A stretch of DNA of 26,645 nt from Mesostigma viride (GCA_009746045.1 RPFO01000092.1:1-26645); one strand, 5' to 3'. Counted from the first letter of the stretch, positions 1 through 8,206 are shown. Notes: a model not told the origin generated them from the letters alone. Translations and numbers: made by a program.

Positions 1-442
1 TTCATGTGGACGTCATCGAATTCCGGACTGGGATCTGAGTTGAGTGGGATGGACTCTGGTGGGAGTTTGGTTGGACTAAGCTGAGATGACATCCAGATTT
101 TGGTGACCAGCTTCTGAGGATGGTTGAGGGGATCTGAGCCTGGATGGCACATGGAGAGTGACTTCTGTGTTGTACCCCAGACATATGGAGTTGTTCACCT
201 AGGGCTTGATGCCTGGTATGATTAAGACACGTGGTTCATGCTACGCTCCGCGAGGGTGACCCCATGTTCCCCCCTATCTTTTGTGTGCCACGGGATTTTT
301 CTAAGTCCCGTGGCACTGCATGAGATGTGGGCATGCACGAATCGTTTTTTCATTACAAGTTAATAATTTACAGGCAGAGACTTGTCTATTGATGAGGGCT
401 GGGCTATGTGTGCACTTGTGGCTACTGATACAATGAGGCTGT
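1..442. other. Non-coding or unresolved left edge
   Basis: I see no convincing gene here. The only reading frame of note is a low-complexity minus-strand run of about 60 codons rich in Ser, His and Pro, with no ordered pattern. The stretch holds the 3' flank of the minus-strand zinc protein that ends at 443 and a strong hairpin at 285-316. It is more AT-rich between 340 and 440 than the gene next to it. Confidence 0.5.
285..316. terminator. Perfect 11-bp hairpin downstream of the zinc-protein gene
   Basis: GTGCCACGGGA at 285-295 and TCCCGTGGCAC at 306-316 are exact inverted repeats around a 10-nt loop that starts with five T. The hairpin lies about 130 bp beyond the stop of the minus-strand gene ending at 443. 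Some large DNA viruses end transcripts at hairpins, so a transcript-end signal is possible. A remnant of a mobile element is the alternative, because CCCACGGG-type words also occur in the arms of the foldback element at 2785-3691. Confidence 0.35.
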
Positions 443-1551
443 TTAATCGTAGTCGACCGGCACAGGGGCGCCGATGGCGTGCACGCCCAGGAGGGTGGTG
501 ATGTCCGTGAGGGGCGCTACGAACCCGGATAGCTTGTTGTTTTCTCCGTCCTGGTACCACGCCTTGAAGCGGTTGTCGAAGCTGTATCCGTCGAACTTGA
601 TGAGGGCCTTCCTGTGCACGTTCCTGGCGCAGAAGTGGCAGGCCACGCCCATGGTGCCCTCCTGAGGGATGTACATCATGTAGGCGGACATGGCGTGGTG
701 CTCGAACTCGCGCTTGCAGCTCTCGCACCTCGCGGGCGGCCACTGGTCGTAGTAGGGGAAGTTGTAGGAGGGGGCGAGGGAGGAGCAGATGCGCGCCAAG
801 TCCTCGTCCAGCTTGAAGCGGCGCAGGACGTCCTCGCAGCTGGCGACCATGGGGCGAAGTCCTGGTGGTTTCCTTTGCGCATGATGGCCACGACCTGCCT
901 GTTGACGCAGGGCTCGCAGTAGATCCCTGGCTCGGTGTCCCCCTCCTTGTGCAGGACGCGGAAGGCGACCTTGTTTGGCATGGTCTTGCACTCGCGGCAC
1001 CTGTACTGCCCCCCTTGTTCCAGCGGGACGAGCGGGCGGCTGGTTTCCGGCTTGGGCACGGGCACCCTGATCCACTGGGACATGTACTTCTTGCGGTACT
1101 CGGAGTCCCTGCCCTCGTCCATGATGATGCTGATGCAGGAGACGAGGCACTCCTCGCAGAGGATGTCGTCCATGGAGCCCATCTTGTTCCTGGGGTTGTG
1201 TCGCATCAAGATGCTGTCCGGGCCCTTTTGGTGGCACTTGTCGCAGGGGTAGTGGTCTCTGACGGCCTGCTCGTAGTCGAAGGGGGCCACGGACTCGTCA
1301 GGGTCGGGGACCAGGTCGGTGATGCCGTACTCGCGCTCCTCCGGCAGAGGCGAGGAGGGGCAGAGGACGGCGTTGGGGTCGCAGCAGCGGAGGCGGCATC
1401 CCTTGACGGCTTTGCGCTTGCGGAGGGGCGCTTGCTTCCTGGCCAGGTGGGCGCCCACCATGAACTGCACGAATCCGTCTCGCAGCTTTGGCACCGGCTT
1501 GCGCGAGGAGCGCCTGCGCATGGAGGCCATGGAGCGCGTGGTGATGGCCAT
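443..1551 (-). CDS. Protein with three CxxC...CxxC zinc-binding modules (frame broken at 851-854)
   Basis: Not assigned to a named family. The start at 1551 (MAITTRS...) is the first ATG and sits directly after the shared CATAGCC word. A basic N-terminus of about 60 residues is followed by three regularly spaced modules, each C-x2-C, then 23-25 residues, then C-x2-C (first pair near residues 103/106 and 132/135, second near 185/188 and 212/215, third in the C-terminal part). This spacing suggests tandem zinc ribbons, probably binding nucleic acid or protein. The first two modules and the third lie in different frames; they connect if one G is missing from the GGGG run at 851-854. After that point the first frame turns into Ser/Ala/Pro/Thr nonsense, while the other has a normal composition and ends ...PVPVDYD at 443. 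It shares a divergent promoter with the MYND gene at 1921. Confidence 0.75.
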
Positions 1552-1920
1552 GGCTATGTCGTGAAAAGAGAAGGCGTTTGTTTTCTGGCTTGGTGGTTGG
1601 TCTTGCGTGAGATGGCTTCCCCGTGGCTGGCCACAGTCTTTGTGATTTTCCACGGGTGGCGGCGGACGCACGGGATTGGTCCATCCACGGGTGGGCCGCG
1701 TCCGGCGCGGCGCTTCTAGAAACTCCGGTCCGGTTCCGCGTGCTGACTCACGGGACCGGAAAGGCCGCGTCCGGCGCGGCGCTTCTAGAAAGTTCCTCGT
1801 GCTGACTCACGGGCCTTTTGGCGCGGCGCTCTCGGGTCCCGCGAGATCGGTAAAGTCGCGTGCGCGGCCGTGGGTGGCGGTCAGAAGCCATAGCCGGCAG
1901 TGGACAGCGAGCGAGGAATC
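1552..1920. promoter_or_regulatory. Bidirectional promoter with duplicated HSE, bZIP and GC-box module
   Basis: The gap separates the minus gene starting at 1551 from the plus gene starting at 1921. A module repeats with a 69-bp period: GGCCGCG at 1694 and 1763, GGCGCGGCGC at 1704-1713 and 1773-1782 (third copy 1820-1829), TTCTAGAA at 1714-1721 and 1783-1790, and TGACTCACGGG from 1744 and from 1803. TTCTAGAA followed by AGTTC at 1783-1795 makes a three-unit heat shock element (TTCnnGAAnnTTC). TGACTCA is the classic site of AP-1/Gcn4-type bZIP proteins. AGCCATAGCC lies at 1886-1895, 25 bp before the ATG of the MYND gene. The binding proteins are inferred from the motifs only. Confidence 0.6.
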
Positions 1921-2718
1921 ATGTGTAGTTTGATCGGTTTGAACGCCTGCGTGGGTTCCGGCGTCTCTCTGACGCACCCCAGCGGTTCTTGGCCGGTGGA
2001 AGATCTGATGGGCACGCAGCTGCTGACCGTGGCCCTGATGGAGCCGGACGAGGGGGAGCGCGCGAAACTTTTGAACGCCGCGGCCGCGTTCGTGAGCAAG
2101 GCGGACTTTTTCTCGGTGGTGGAGGCCCTGCGTTTCAAAGAGTACGCGAACTGCCTCCGCATCGTGTACGGTTTCGACACGATGGCTTCGAAGGGCGGCG
2201 CGGTTGCGTTCGACGCGCCCATGGCAGTGAAGTTGGGGTGCGTGCAGATCCAAGTGCGTGACAGCACGCTGCTGTGGGGGATCTACCACCGTTCGCTTTA
2301 TTCGTGCCCCCTGGGCCGTTTGATCGACGTGGAGGCCAAGAGGTGCGCCACTTGCAAGCGCGTGCCTCCCGTGGGGAAGAAGTTTCCCAAGTGCGGTCGT
2401 TGCCTCACGATGCGGTATTGCACGAAGGCGTGCCAGTTGGAGGATTTCTTCCGCCACAAGCCTTCTTGCTTGGTGGCCGCGCGCGCTATGAAGATGGGTC
2501 TGGAGGAGCACTTGGCCGAGTCGAACGCATTGATCGAGGCGTGCTCGAAGCGTCTGGGCGTGGATCTGCAGATGCGCGAGAAGACCCCTTCTCAGGCTCC
2601 AACGAGGGTCCCTCTGCCCGTCCCAGGCGTGAAGAAGGGCGCTTCCCGCGCGATGCGCACGTACAGGAGGAGCGGGTCTGGCCGCGAGGGCCGCCTTCCC
2701 CGTATCGAGGAGGAGTAG
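1921..2718 (+). CDS. MYND-type zinc finger protein
   Basis: A 265-residue protein from the first ATG; the frame is open slightly further upstream but only through a GTG. Residues 1-140 are not recognised. A complete MYND finger occupies about residues 142-183: C-x2-C, then C-x2-C, then a YC/C pair and a final H-x3-C, all ligands present. MYND fingers bind short proline-rich peptides and recruit partner proteins, often to control transcription. The C-terminal 70 residues are basic, with a Pro/Arg/Ser-rich tail suited to nuclear localisation. No SET domain is visible, so it is not a SMYD-type methyltransferase. It is transcribed away from the three-module zinc protein and ends before the foldback element. 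No AATAAA is seen close to its stop. Confidence 0.8.
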   Translation: MCSLIGLNACVGSGVSLTHPSGSWPVEDLMGTQLLTVALMEPDEGERAKLLNAAAAFVSKADFFSVVEALRFKEYANCLRIVYGFDTMASKGGAVAFDAPMAVKLGCVQIQVRDSTLLWGIYHRSLYSCPLGRLIDVEAKRCATCKRVPPVGKKFPKCGRCLTMRYCTKACQLEDFFRHKPSCLVAARAMKMGLEEHLAESNALIEACSKRLGVDLQMREKTPSQAPTRVPLPVPGVKKGASRAMRTYRRSGSGREGRLPRIEEE

Positions 2719-2784
2719 AGGGCTTGCATGTTGGCCATTGATTGGCTGAAAGTTGGCACCTGAACTTGGCTACTTGTAGTGTAT

Positions 2785-3691
2785 CGTATCTGTACTTGAA
2801 TACTACAAGTAGAATCTAGTTGAACTAGAATCCAAGTAACGCCATTGGACGATACAAAAAGTGGTGATGCTCTGAACAATAGCATCACCACCGCCCACGG
2901 GAAAAAGTGGTGACACTGGTGATGCTGTGTTTTTTTTCAAGGGGGGCAAATTATTTTTATGGCCAGCAAATATTGGACGAAATGCATTATTGAGTCTAAT
3001 CCAAGCATTATTAAATAATTACGTCCAATCATGGAGTGACACGTGTATTCAATAATTGCAATAGTTGTCAGGGGTTGACATGTAATTACTCTCCCTCGCT
3101 GACCATAAAATATTGACATATGCCAGCATTAATAATAATATACTCCCTCGCTGACCATAAAATATTGACATATGCCAGCATTAATAATAATATACTCCCT
3201 CGCTGACCATAAAATATTGACATATGCCAGCATTAATAATAATATACTCCCTCGCTGACCATAAAATATTGACATATGCCAGCATTAATAATAATATACT
3301 CCCTCGCTGACCATAAAATATTGAACCCAACGGTCATATAAAAATACTCTATCGCTGACCATAAAATTTTGAACCCAACGGTCATATCACACTATTGCAA
3401 AATGCACGGGAAAGATATGCGTAATTGTGTGATAATTACCCAATTAGGATTGCCCCGTGGACTTTGCAATAGTGGGTGCACCTCTGTAATGCAATTTCCG
3501 CAATATTTGCTGGCCATAAAAATAATTTGACCCCCTCGAAAAAAAACACAGCATCACCAGTGTCACCACTTTTTCCCGTGGACGATGGTGATGCTATTGT
3601 TCAGAGCATCACCACTTTACTAGCGACCAATGGCGTCACTTCGTTTCTAGTTCGGATATGGTATACTACAAGTATTCCTAGTACAGATACG
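2785..3691. mobile_element. AT-rich foldback/MITE-like element with ~200-bp inverted arms
   Basis: The left arm (about 2785-2990) and right arm (about 3488-3691) are long, near-identical inverted repeats. The tips read CGTATCTGTACT at 2785 and its reverse complement ending at 3691. Inside lie CGCCATTGG, AAGTGGTGATGCTCTGAA, CACGGGAAAAAGTGGTGAC and TTATTTTTATGGCCAGCAAA in both arms. The centre (about 2990-3490) is AT-rich and carries a tandem array. No reading frame of coding quality is present, so it is non-autonomous if it moves. It sits in the gap between two convergent genes. I could not find a clear target-site duplication. A replication origin or packaging site is an alternative, because an AT-rich iteron array inside inverted repeats is also typical of those. 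Confidence 0.65.
3091..3394. repeat. Tandem array: four 52-bp units plus two ~48-bp variant units
   Basis: Units beginning CTCCCTCGCTGACCATAAAA start at 3091, 3143, 3195, 3247 and 3299, exactly 52 bp apart, and the first four are essentially identical. From 3299 the second half of the unit changes to a GAACCCAACGGTCATAT-type sequence and the period falls to 48 bp (next unit at 3347). Each unit contains CATAAAATATTGACATATG-like AT-rich DNA. The units resemble a segment of the flanking inverted arms (ATTTTTATGGCCAGC), which suggests the array grew from arm sequence. There are no unique spacers, so this is not a CRISPR. Confidence 0.9.
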
Positions 3692-3752
3692 CGAGGCCGC
3701 GGAACTACCTAGTGCACATGAGTTGGAGCCAATCAAATGGGAGGAAATGTAC

Positions 3753-3758
3753 TTTATT
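3753..3758 (-). terminator. AATAAA polyadenylation signal (minus strand)
   Basis: TTTATT on the plus strand reads AATAAA on the minus strand, about 60 bp beyond the stop at 3816 of the zinc-ribbon/acidic gene. Position and orientation fit a eukaryotic-type 3' end signal. Confidence 0.5.
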
Positions 3759-3815
3759 ATCATACATGGGGGCAAGCAAACCCCGTGGAAAGGGCAAAAC
3801 AACGGCCCGAGGACT

Positions 3816-4701
3816 TCAATTCTTCAGCTCGAAGGGGAGGAACCAACGCTCCTTCTCCACCTTCTCGAGCCCAGCAATGTCCTCCAAGGAAAGAGCGCCC
3901 AAACGGAAGTCGCAGAAAAGGTCCTCGCCCAGACGCTCCAAGTCCAGGTCCAGGTCCATGTCCTCCACGCGGAAGGGGCCCATCGCCGAAAACATATCCT
4001 CCTCCTCCAGAGCGCAAGGAGCGGGGGCGGGAGCGAGAGACTTCTCCTCCTCGGCGGCCATCAGATCGATAGCCTCGCGGATCTCGCGGTCGCTGCGCTG
4101 GATGCGGGACTCGCTCAAAAGATCCTTCACGGGACCCTCGAAGGCGCCCCAACCGAGCACCTCGTCGTCCTGCACGTGCGCCTCCGAAGACTTGGGAGGA
4201 GAACCGCGGAAGTAGGGAGACAGACGGCGACGGCAGCCGCGCAACTCGCGGCGAGAGCTGTCCTTCACGCGAGCGCCCATCCCGTCGTGAGGGCGCAGGT
4301 GCGGGTTCTTGCCCTTCACGCGAAGGCAGCGGCGGAAAGGAGCCGGCATGCAAGGGGCGCACGGAGTGCGAGGAGAAGGGAGGCGATCCGGCTCCGACTC
4401 AGCGTCAGAAGACGACTCGGAAACGGCGTCAGCGGCCACAACAGAGGAAGGAGGAAATCTCGGAGGAGACGCCCTCAGAGGAGCTGTAGCTGAAGGAGGG
4501 CACGTTCTCGTAGTCCTCCTCCTCGTCCCGCTGCATCTCCTTCGCGCGGGCCTTGCGAAGGCGGGCCTGCTTGTTCTGAGTTTCGCGGCAAGAAAGGCAC
4601 GCCAGCGTGAACCCGTTCGCCAAGCGGGCGGACAGGAAATGGGACTCGGGGAACGCCCGGTTGCACTTGTTGCAAGACAGGAAACGGGCGGAGGAAGCCA
4701 T
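3816..4701 (-). CDS. Zinc-ribbon protein with acidic C-terminal region (frame broken near 4430-4475)
   Basis: The start at 4701 (MASSARF...) lies inside the shared GGCTATGGCT word. Residues about 9-37 form C-x2-C-x21-C-x2-C, a zinc ribbon followed by a Lys/Arg/Gln-rich helix and a Ser/Glu-rich linker. The frame then stops (4429), while another minus frame carries the rest. That part has a Ser/Asp/Glu-rich segment, a basic patch, and an acidic region with alternating Asp-Leu, ending ...WFLPFELKN at 3816. One base fewer or two more inside the TCC/TTC-rich stretch about 4435-4465 joins them. The layout (zinc ribbon, linker, acidic amphipathic tail) resembles a transcription regulator with an activation-type tail, but this is inference. 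It is divergent from the gene at 5206. Confidence 0.65.
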
Positions 4702-5205
4702 AGCCAGAAAGAAAGCAAGGAAGAACGATAGCTGTGATGCGTGAGTGAGATGGCCAAGTCCGAGGGGACCACGCACTTTCTACGCGGACCGGCCTCGATT
4801 CCCGTGCGCTCCCATTGGACGAAAACGGATGGCGTCGCGCCGGCTGGAAACTTCTAGAAGATTCCCGCGGCCCGCCACGAGATCTTGTCAGCGGATCCGG
4901 AAAGAGATCCCGTGCGTCACCACCGGCCGCCAGCCGCCACTCGTAGACCGAGAAGGACGGAACGGACACGACACGCGCAGGCGGTTACGAGATCCCGTGC
5001 ACGCCCATTGGACAGGCCGGGACGCGGGGCAGAAAGACCGTTACGACCACCGCGCGCCGAGCGCCCATTGGTCCAGCCACCACACGCGAGACCCACGGGA
5101 AAGGACAAAAGCACTCCAACGCGCAAGGAACACGCACAGACGCACACGCACACACAAGCTAGCTAACGAACGAACAGCCATAGCCAACACTCCTACACAA
5201 CAGAC
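4702..5205. promoter_or_regulatory. Long bidirectional promoter with four-unit HSE and three CCAAT boxes
   Basis: No gene is seen. The gap holds a perfect four-unit heat shock element at 4847-4864 (GAAnnTTCnnGAAnnTTC, with TTCTAGAA at its centre). It also has three near-identical CCAAT boxes, CCCATTGGAC at 4811-4820 and 5004-5013 and CCCATTGGTC at 5064-5073. AGCCATAGCC lies at 5176-5185, 20 bp before the ATG at 5206, and again at 4696-4705 over the opposite start. A CA-rich stretch at 5125-5160 may be 5' untranslated sequence. Heat shock factor and NF-Y-type CCAAT-binding factors are the expected readers, inferred from motif identity only. Confidence 0.6.
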
Positions 5206-6699
5206 ATGGACGCCTTCTCCGTTTTGTGCGAGGCCGCTCAGGCTCAGGCTCAGACTAAGGCTAAGGATCAGGCACTCCTTGCGATCCCGGAAATGCACTC
5301 TCTGAACCTCTCTGACGACGAGAAGGAGGCCGCCACCGCGCTCGCCACGCTCAAAATCGTGCCCGAGGTCATCAAGGCGGTCCAGGCGGGCACGGGGGCT
5401 GCAAACAACAACAACAACAAGCAGACGCCCGCGCCCACGCCCGCGCCCACGCAGACGCAGACGCAGCCGCAGACGCAGACGCAGGCAAACGCCAACGTCA
5501 ACCTCAACGCGCAGAGGCCAAAACGACCCCTGGAGATGGCGCCCGCGCCTTTGCCCGCCCCGGCCCTTTCGCCAGCCCTTTCGCAGGCCCCTGCGCCCAC
5601 GCCCATCCTCTCGCTGCCGGAGGGAGCCGTCACCATGGAGGTCGTGCACCCGGACGGGAGGAAGGAGCTCGTTTACCGCATCGTGCCCGCGGTGGTGGCG
5701 GCAAAGAGAGCGAAGACGGTCATCTCCGTCGCCGTGGGCGTGCCCTGCAACCCGCAGACCGTCGTGGGCGTGCCCAAGCTGCCCCAAGTCGTGCCCAGGC
5801 CCGCGGGGCCCCCGCTCCTGCCGCCCGTCAAGCTCTTCGCGCAGGGGATGCAGAACCTCGCCAGGATGCAAGTCGCCGCGACCGCCATGGCCGCCAGAAG
5901 CCCCGTCCTCGCACAGCCGCAGCCGCAGCCGCAGCAGCCGCAGCAGCCGAGGCAGATCCTCCCCAACCACGTGCTCATCAACAGGGACGTGCCCGTTCAC
6001 GCGCCCAGGCAGCACTCCGCGCAGGTCAGGGCGCTGCTCACGAGGAACCCGGCAGCCAGGGTCTTCCCCACGCCGGCGGGCGAGCAGCACAAGGTCGACA
6101 GGCTCCTCCTGCTGCCCGGGGAGGACAGGAAGCCCGCGCGCGTGGAGAACATCGACCCGGAGCAGGAGGCCAAGCTCGTCTACCCCCTCGTGGTGGTCAC
6201 GCCCGCCAAGTGCTGGGGGCAGATGCCCACCAAGGTGCCGCTCGACAAGGCCGAGGACAAGGAGCAGGAGGCCATCTGGAGGAACATCCGCAACGCCCAG
6301 ATCGAGGAGGGGTGGAGGCAGCCGTGCGTGCTGGCGGGGACCTGCAAGGCGGTCAGGGCCGAGAGGGACGCGGTGGACGCCTGCCTGGCCAAGATCGCGC
6401 CCTCGTCTCCGGAGATGGCGGCTCGCATCGACCAGCGCGCGGCGTTGCGCACGCAGGCGCTGGCTCTGGCGACTCTGAACGAGCACGTCTTGAGGGACTT
6501 GCTTCCTCTGGTGCCCGAGGACCGCCGGCGGGACTATGCTACGATGGCGAGGGAGTTCAGCTTCTTCGCGAGGAGCACTGTGGTGCGGGCTTGCGCTTCC
6601 GCGGGTCGCTCTGGTGCTGCTGCTATTCAGAATAGGGTGGCTAACTTGCGGGACAAGGCCACGGCGCTGTTCTCGTACACGCCCGTGGGCGAGCTGTAG
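5206..6699 (+). CDS. Pro/Gln/Ala/Thr-rich protein, unrecognised
   Basis: An uninterrupted 497-residue protein starting MDAFSVLCEAAQ. Residues about 1-65 look ordered and helical. Residues about 66-160 are low complexity: a run of five Asn, PTPAPT and QTQTQ repeats, then PAPALSPALS repeats. Residues 160-280 contain a short ordered patch (EVVHPDGRKELVYRIVPA) and a QPQPQPQQPQQP run. From about residue 285 to the end the protein is ordered and charged, with Arg/Asp/Glu-rich helices and no enzyme motif I recognise. It could be a structural or regulatory protein. Codon use is strongly GC-biased. It is the only large gene in the left part without a frame break. Its 5' region carries the HSE and CCAAT boxes, and AATAAA follows about 70 bp after the stop. 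Confidence 0.85.
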   Translation: MDAFSVLCEAAQAQAQTKAKDQALLAIPEMHSLNLSDDEKEAATALATLKIVPEVIKAVQAGTGAANNNNNKQTPAPTPAPTQTQTQPQTQTQANANVNLNAQRPKRPLEMAPAPLPAPALSPALSQAPAPTPILSLPEGAVTMEVVHPDGRKELVYRIVPAVVAAKRAKTVISVAVGVPCNPQTVVGVPKLPQVVPRPAGPPLLPPVKLFAQGMQNLARMQVAATAMAARSPVLAQPQPQPQQPQQPRQILPNHVLINRDVPVHAPRQHSAQVRALLTRNPAARVFPTPAGEQHKVDRLLLLPGEDRKPARVENIDPEQEAKLVYPLVVVTPAKCWGQMPTKVPLDKAEDKEQEAIWRNIRNAQIEEGWRQPCVLAGTCKAVRAERDAVDACLAKIAPSSPEMAARIDQRAALRTQALALATLNEHVLRDLLPLVPEDRRRDYATMAREFSFFARSTVVRACASAGRSGAAAIQNRVANLRDKATALFSYTPVGEL

Positions 6700-6770
6700 A
6701 TGGGGATACTTGGGGATACTTGGGGACTTGGACTTGGGATACTTGGGACTTGGGGAATTGATGGATGAGT

Positions 6771-6803
6771 AATAAAGAACTTTATTGATGAATGAATAAT
6801 AAA
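6771..6803. terminator. Palindromic two-way AATAAA signal
   Basis: AATAAAGAACTTTATT at 6771-6786 is a near-perfect palindrome, giving AATAAA on both strands. A second plus-strand AATAAA is at 6798-6803. It lies 72 bp after the stop at 6699, and also faces the minus-strand Bro-N gene that ends at 7042, so it could end transcripts from both sides. Before it, 6701-6755 holds a degenerate tandem of GGGATACTTGG/GGGACTTGG units. Confidence 0.55.
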
Positions 6804-6860
6804 GTGTTTCAATTGATAATTCCAACAATGAGTGGACCCACTAGCTACCTAGCAAAAAGG

Positions 6861-6985
6861 CCTCTCGCCGCCCGGGAGTGGGGAAATTGAAGTTGTCTCT
6901 GGGGTATACAACTTTGGAATGTGTGAATAATAAAGATTCTCGCTACCCGGGCCGGGAATTCCAGAAGTGACAGGTTTGACACACC
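6861..6985. repeat. Two copies of a Bro-N-derived segment with hairpins (3' side of gene)
   Basis: Two degenerate copies of the sequence found inside the Bro-N gene at 7671-7722. The first runs from 6861 (CTCTCGCCGCCCGGGAGTGG) and is followed by the inverted repeat AAGTTGT/ACAACTT (6890-6896 and 6908-6914). The second runs from 6937 (TCTCGCTACCCGGGCCGGGA) and has a weaker, mismatched inverted repeat at 6967-6982. Neither is open as a gene. Confidence 0.55.
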
Positions 6986-7041
6986 TCCTTGTGCTCTGCT
7001 AATATCCGTCAGTGTCTCATGCAATGAGACTTGTACTTTAG

Positions 7042-7917
7042 CTAGTTGACTGCGATTGCAGTGCGGGACTCGCGCGTGAGACGCTGGTTGAGGCGCATGA
7101 CCTTGACGTTCTCCTGGATGCAGTCCTTGTCCGCGCGTGCGTCGTGCAGGCCGTCTGCCTTGAACACGGGTTCCATTCTTTCCCTGACTCTCTTGGAAAC
7201 CAGGAGTGGGCTTTCCCCAGAATCTCTTATTTTTTTGGCCTCGATGACCTGTATGTAGTTCATTCCAGCACTCTGCTCTTCGGTCAGCAGGTCACGTGCC
7301 GACCCTCCAATATTGTAGATCCCGCGAAGCTCGCTAGAAGTCTTGCCAGTCACAGCCAGATTGTTCGTGTCGTGAACTTTGGGATACATCAGGCCGCTCC
7401 CCTTGTGCGTGTCGAGGTAACCCTTGATGGCGTCGTTCAAATTGCGGGTAGAAAGACAACTCTTGATGCGATTGTTCTGCTGCAGAGTAGACAACGCCGT
7501 GTCGGTCCCATCCTTGGCGTCCGCGCGCTTCAAGATGTCCTCGGCCAGAGTCCGATCCGCGTTCAAGTATCGTTCAAGGAGTATAGACACATTGTCACGA
7601 AACTTGGCCGCAAGCTTGCCAGGGAGCAACATCATGATGCGACTCAGCCCCTGGCGGTCGGTCACAGACGTCTCTCGCTGGCCGGGACCGGGGAATTTGA
7701 AGTTGTGACAAAATGTCACAACCTCAGGATGGGTCTGCTTGAGACGCTCCCAGTATTTTCGCGGTTCGGATACACCGATCGCACCAACAGCGTCGAACAC
7801 CGAAATACTCCCATCGGGCGTTACCCTGATTTTTCCATGGAAGGCTGGGTATTCTTCTGACCCGTCGGTCGGGGTAAGGTACTTTACAATGGCCGACGCG
7901 GCCACCCGCGACGACAT
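7042..7917 (-). CDS. Bro-N-like DNA-binding protein
   Basis: A 291-residue protein. I start it at the ATG at 7917 (MSSRVAAS...), because upstream of that the frame runs through duplicated gene debris. Residues about 38-120 fit the Bro-N/phage-antirepressor-like fold seen in many large DNA viruses: a strand plus FDAVGAIG helix, a K-YWERLK helix, HPEV, the FPGPGQRET turn and the DRQGLSRIMMLLPGK...RYL helices. Known relatives bind DNA and affect viral or host transcription. The C-terminal half has a Lys/Arg/Glu-rich helical region ending in an Arg-rich tail and is not recognised. An exact inverted repeat, GTTGTGACA/TGTCACAAC at 7702-7722, lies inside the coding sequence. Related segments flank the gene on both sides. 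No AATAAA lies within 200 bp of the stop. Confidence 0.7.
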   Translation of the reverse strand: MSSRVAASAIVKYLTPTDGSEEYPAFHGKIRVTPDGSISVFDAVGAIGVSEPRKYWERLKQTHPEVVTFCHNFKFPGPGQRETSVTDRQGLSRIMMLLPGKLAAKFRDNVSILLERYLNADRTLAEDILKRADAKDGTDTALSTLQQNNRIKSCLSTRNLNDAIKGYLDTHKGSGLMYPKVHDTNNLAVTGKTSSELRGIYNIGGSARDLLTEEQSAGMNYIQVIEAKKIRDSGESPLLVSKRVRERMEPVFKADGLHDARADKDCIQENVKVMRLNQRLTRESRTAIAVN

Positions 7918-8066
7918 GGCCGCTGAAGATGACAAAAACAGAGACCATTTCACGGTGTTTGGAACGACCCTCTCGTACTTATACCTTAACGAAACGACCA
8001 AACACTTCCAAAACGAGACGTGGCCTATCAAACGAATGCCACGTGTCGTTATAAGACGCGAACACA

Positions 8067-8147
8067 TCACTCTCTCGTTGCCCCTGGGAATTTCCAGTCG
8101 TGACGGAATGTCACGACTTCCGGATGATCCTTCTTCAGCCGTTCCCA
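8067..8147 (-). pseudogene. Bro-N gene fragment (about 26 codons, then stop)
   Basis: Read on the minus strand from 8147, the fragment encodes WERLKKDHPEVVTF...WKFPGA and then reaches TGA at 8067-8069. This matches the WERLK...HPEVVTF...FKFPGP segment of the intact gene at 7042-7917 in the same order. It has no start codon and no downstream domain, so it is a broken partial duplicate. Its central palindrome AGTCGTGAC/GTCACGACT (8096-8104 and 8110-8118) is intact even though its bases differ from those of the gene copy. Confidence 0.75.
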
Positions 8148-8152
8148 CGCAA

Positions 8153-8206
8153 CATCACTCTCTCAATGCCCCTGGGAGTTTCCAGTTCTCGACATTAGCG
8201 AGAACT
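8153..8206. repeat. Further Bro-N-derived copy with its own palindrome
   Basis: ATCACTCTCTCAATGCCCCT at 8154 repeats ATCACTCTCTCGTTGCCCCT at 8066 after 88 bp. It is followed by TGGGAGTTTCC and the inverted repeat AGTTCTCG/CGAGAACT (8184-8191 and 8199-8206). Confidence 0.7.

Larger units (their letters stand above)
6700..7041. other. Intergenic region with degenerate repeats
   Basis: No gene seen. It contains a GGGATACTTGG-type degenerate tandem (6701-6755), the two-way AATAAA signals, a further plus-strand AATAAA near 6928, and the two Bro-N-derived hairpin segments described separately. Confidence 0.5.

Noticed and set aside
2-184. Minus-strand 60-residue frame at the left edge
   Set aside because: Low-complexity Ser/His/Pro composition and no motif; GC content and codon pattern unlike the neighbouring genes.
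865-1719. Plus-strand open frame of 284 codons
   Set aside because: Val/Ala/Gly/Leu-rich shadow of the zinc protein on the minus strand, whose Cys spacing is clearly selected.
3091-3394. CRISPR-like array
   Set aside because: The units are contiguous 52-bp copies without unique spacers, and the setting is eukaryotic-type. It is a simple tandem array inside a foldback element.
4430-4475. Spliceosomal intron as the cause of the frame change in the zinc-ribbon/acidic gene
   Set aside because: No GT...AG pair of plausible length that removes the stop and joins the frames is visible; a small indel in the TCC/TTC-rich stretch is simpler.
5041-6828. 595-codon minus-strand open frame over the P/Q-rich gene
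   Set aside because: Arg/Leu/Gly-rich antisense shadow of the GC-rich gene 5206-6699; no start context or domain.
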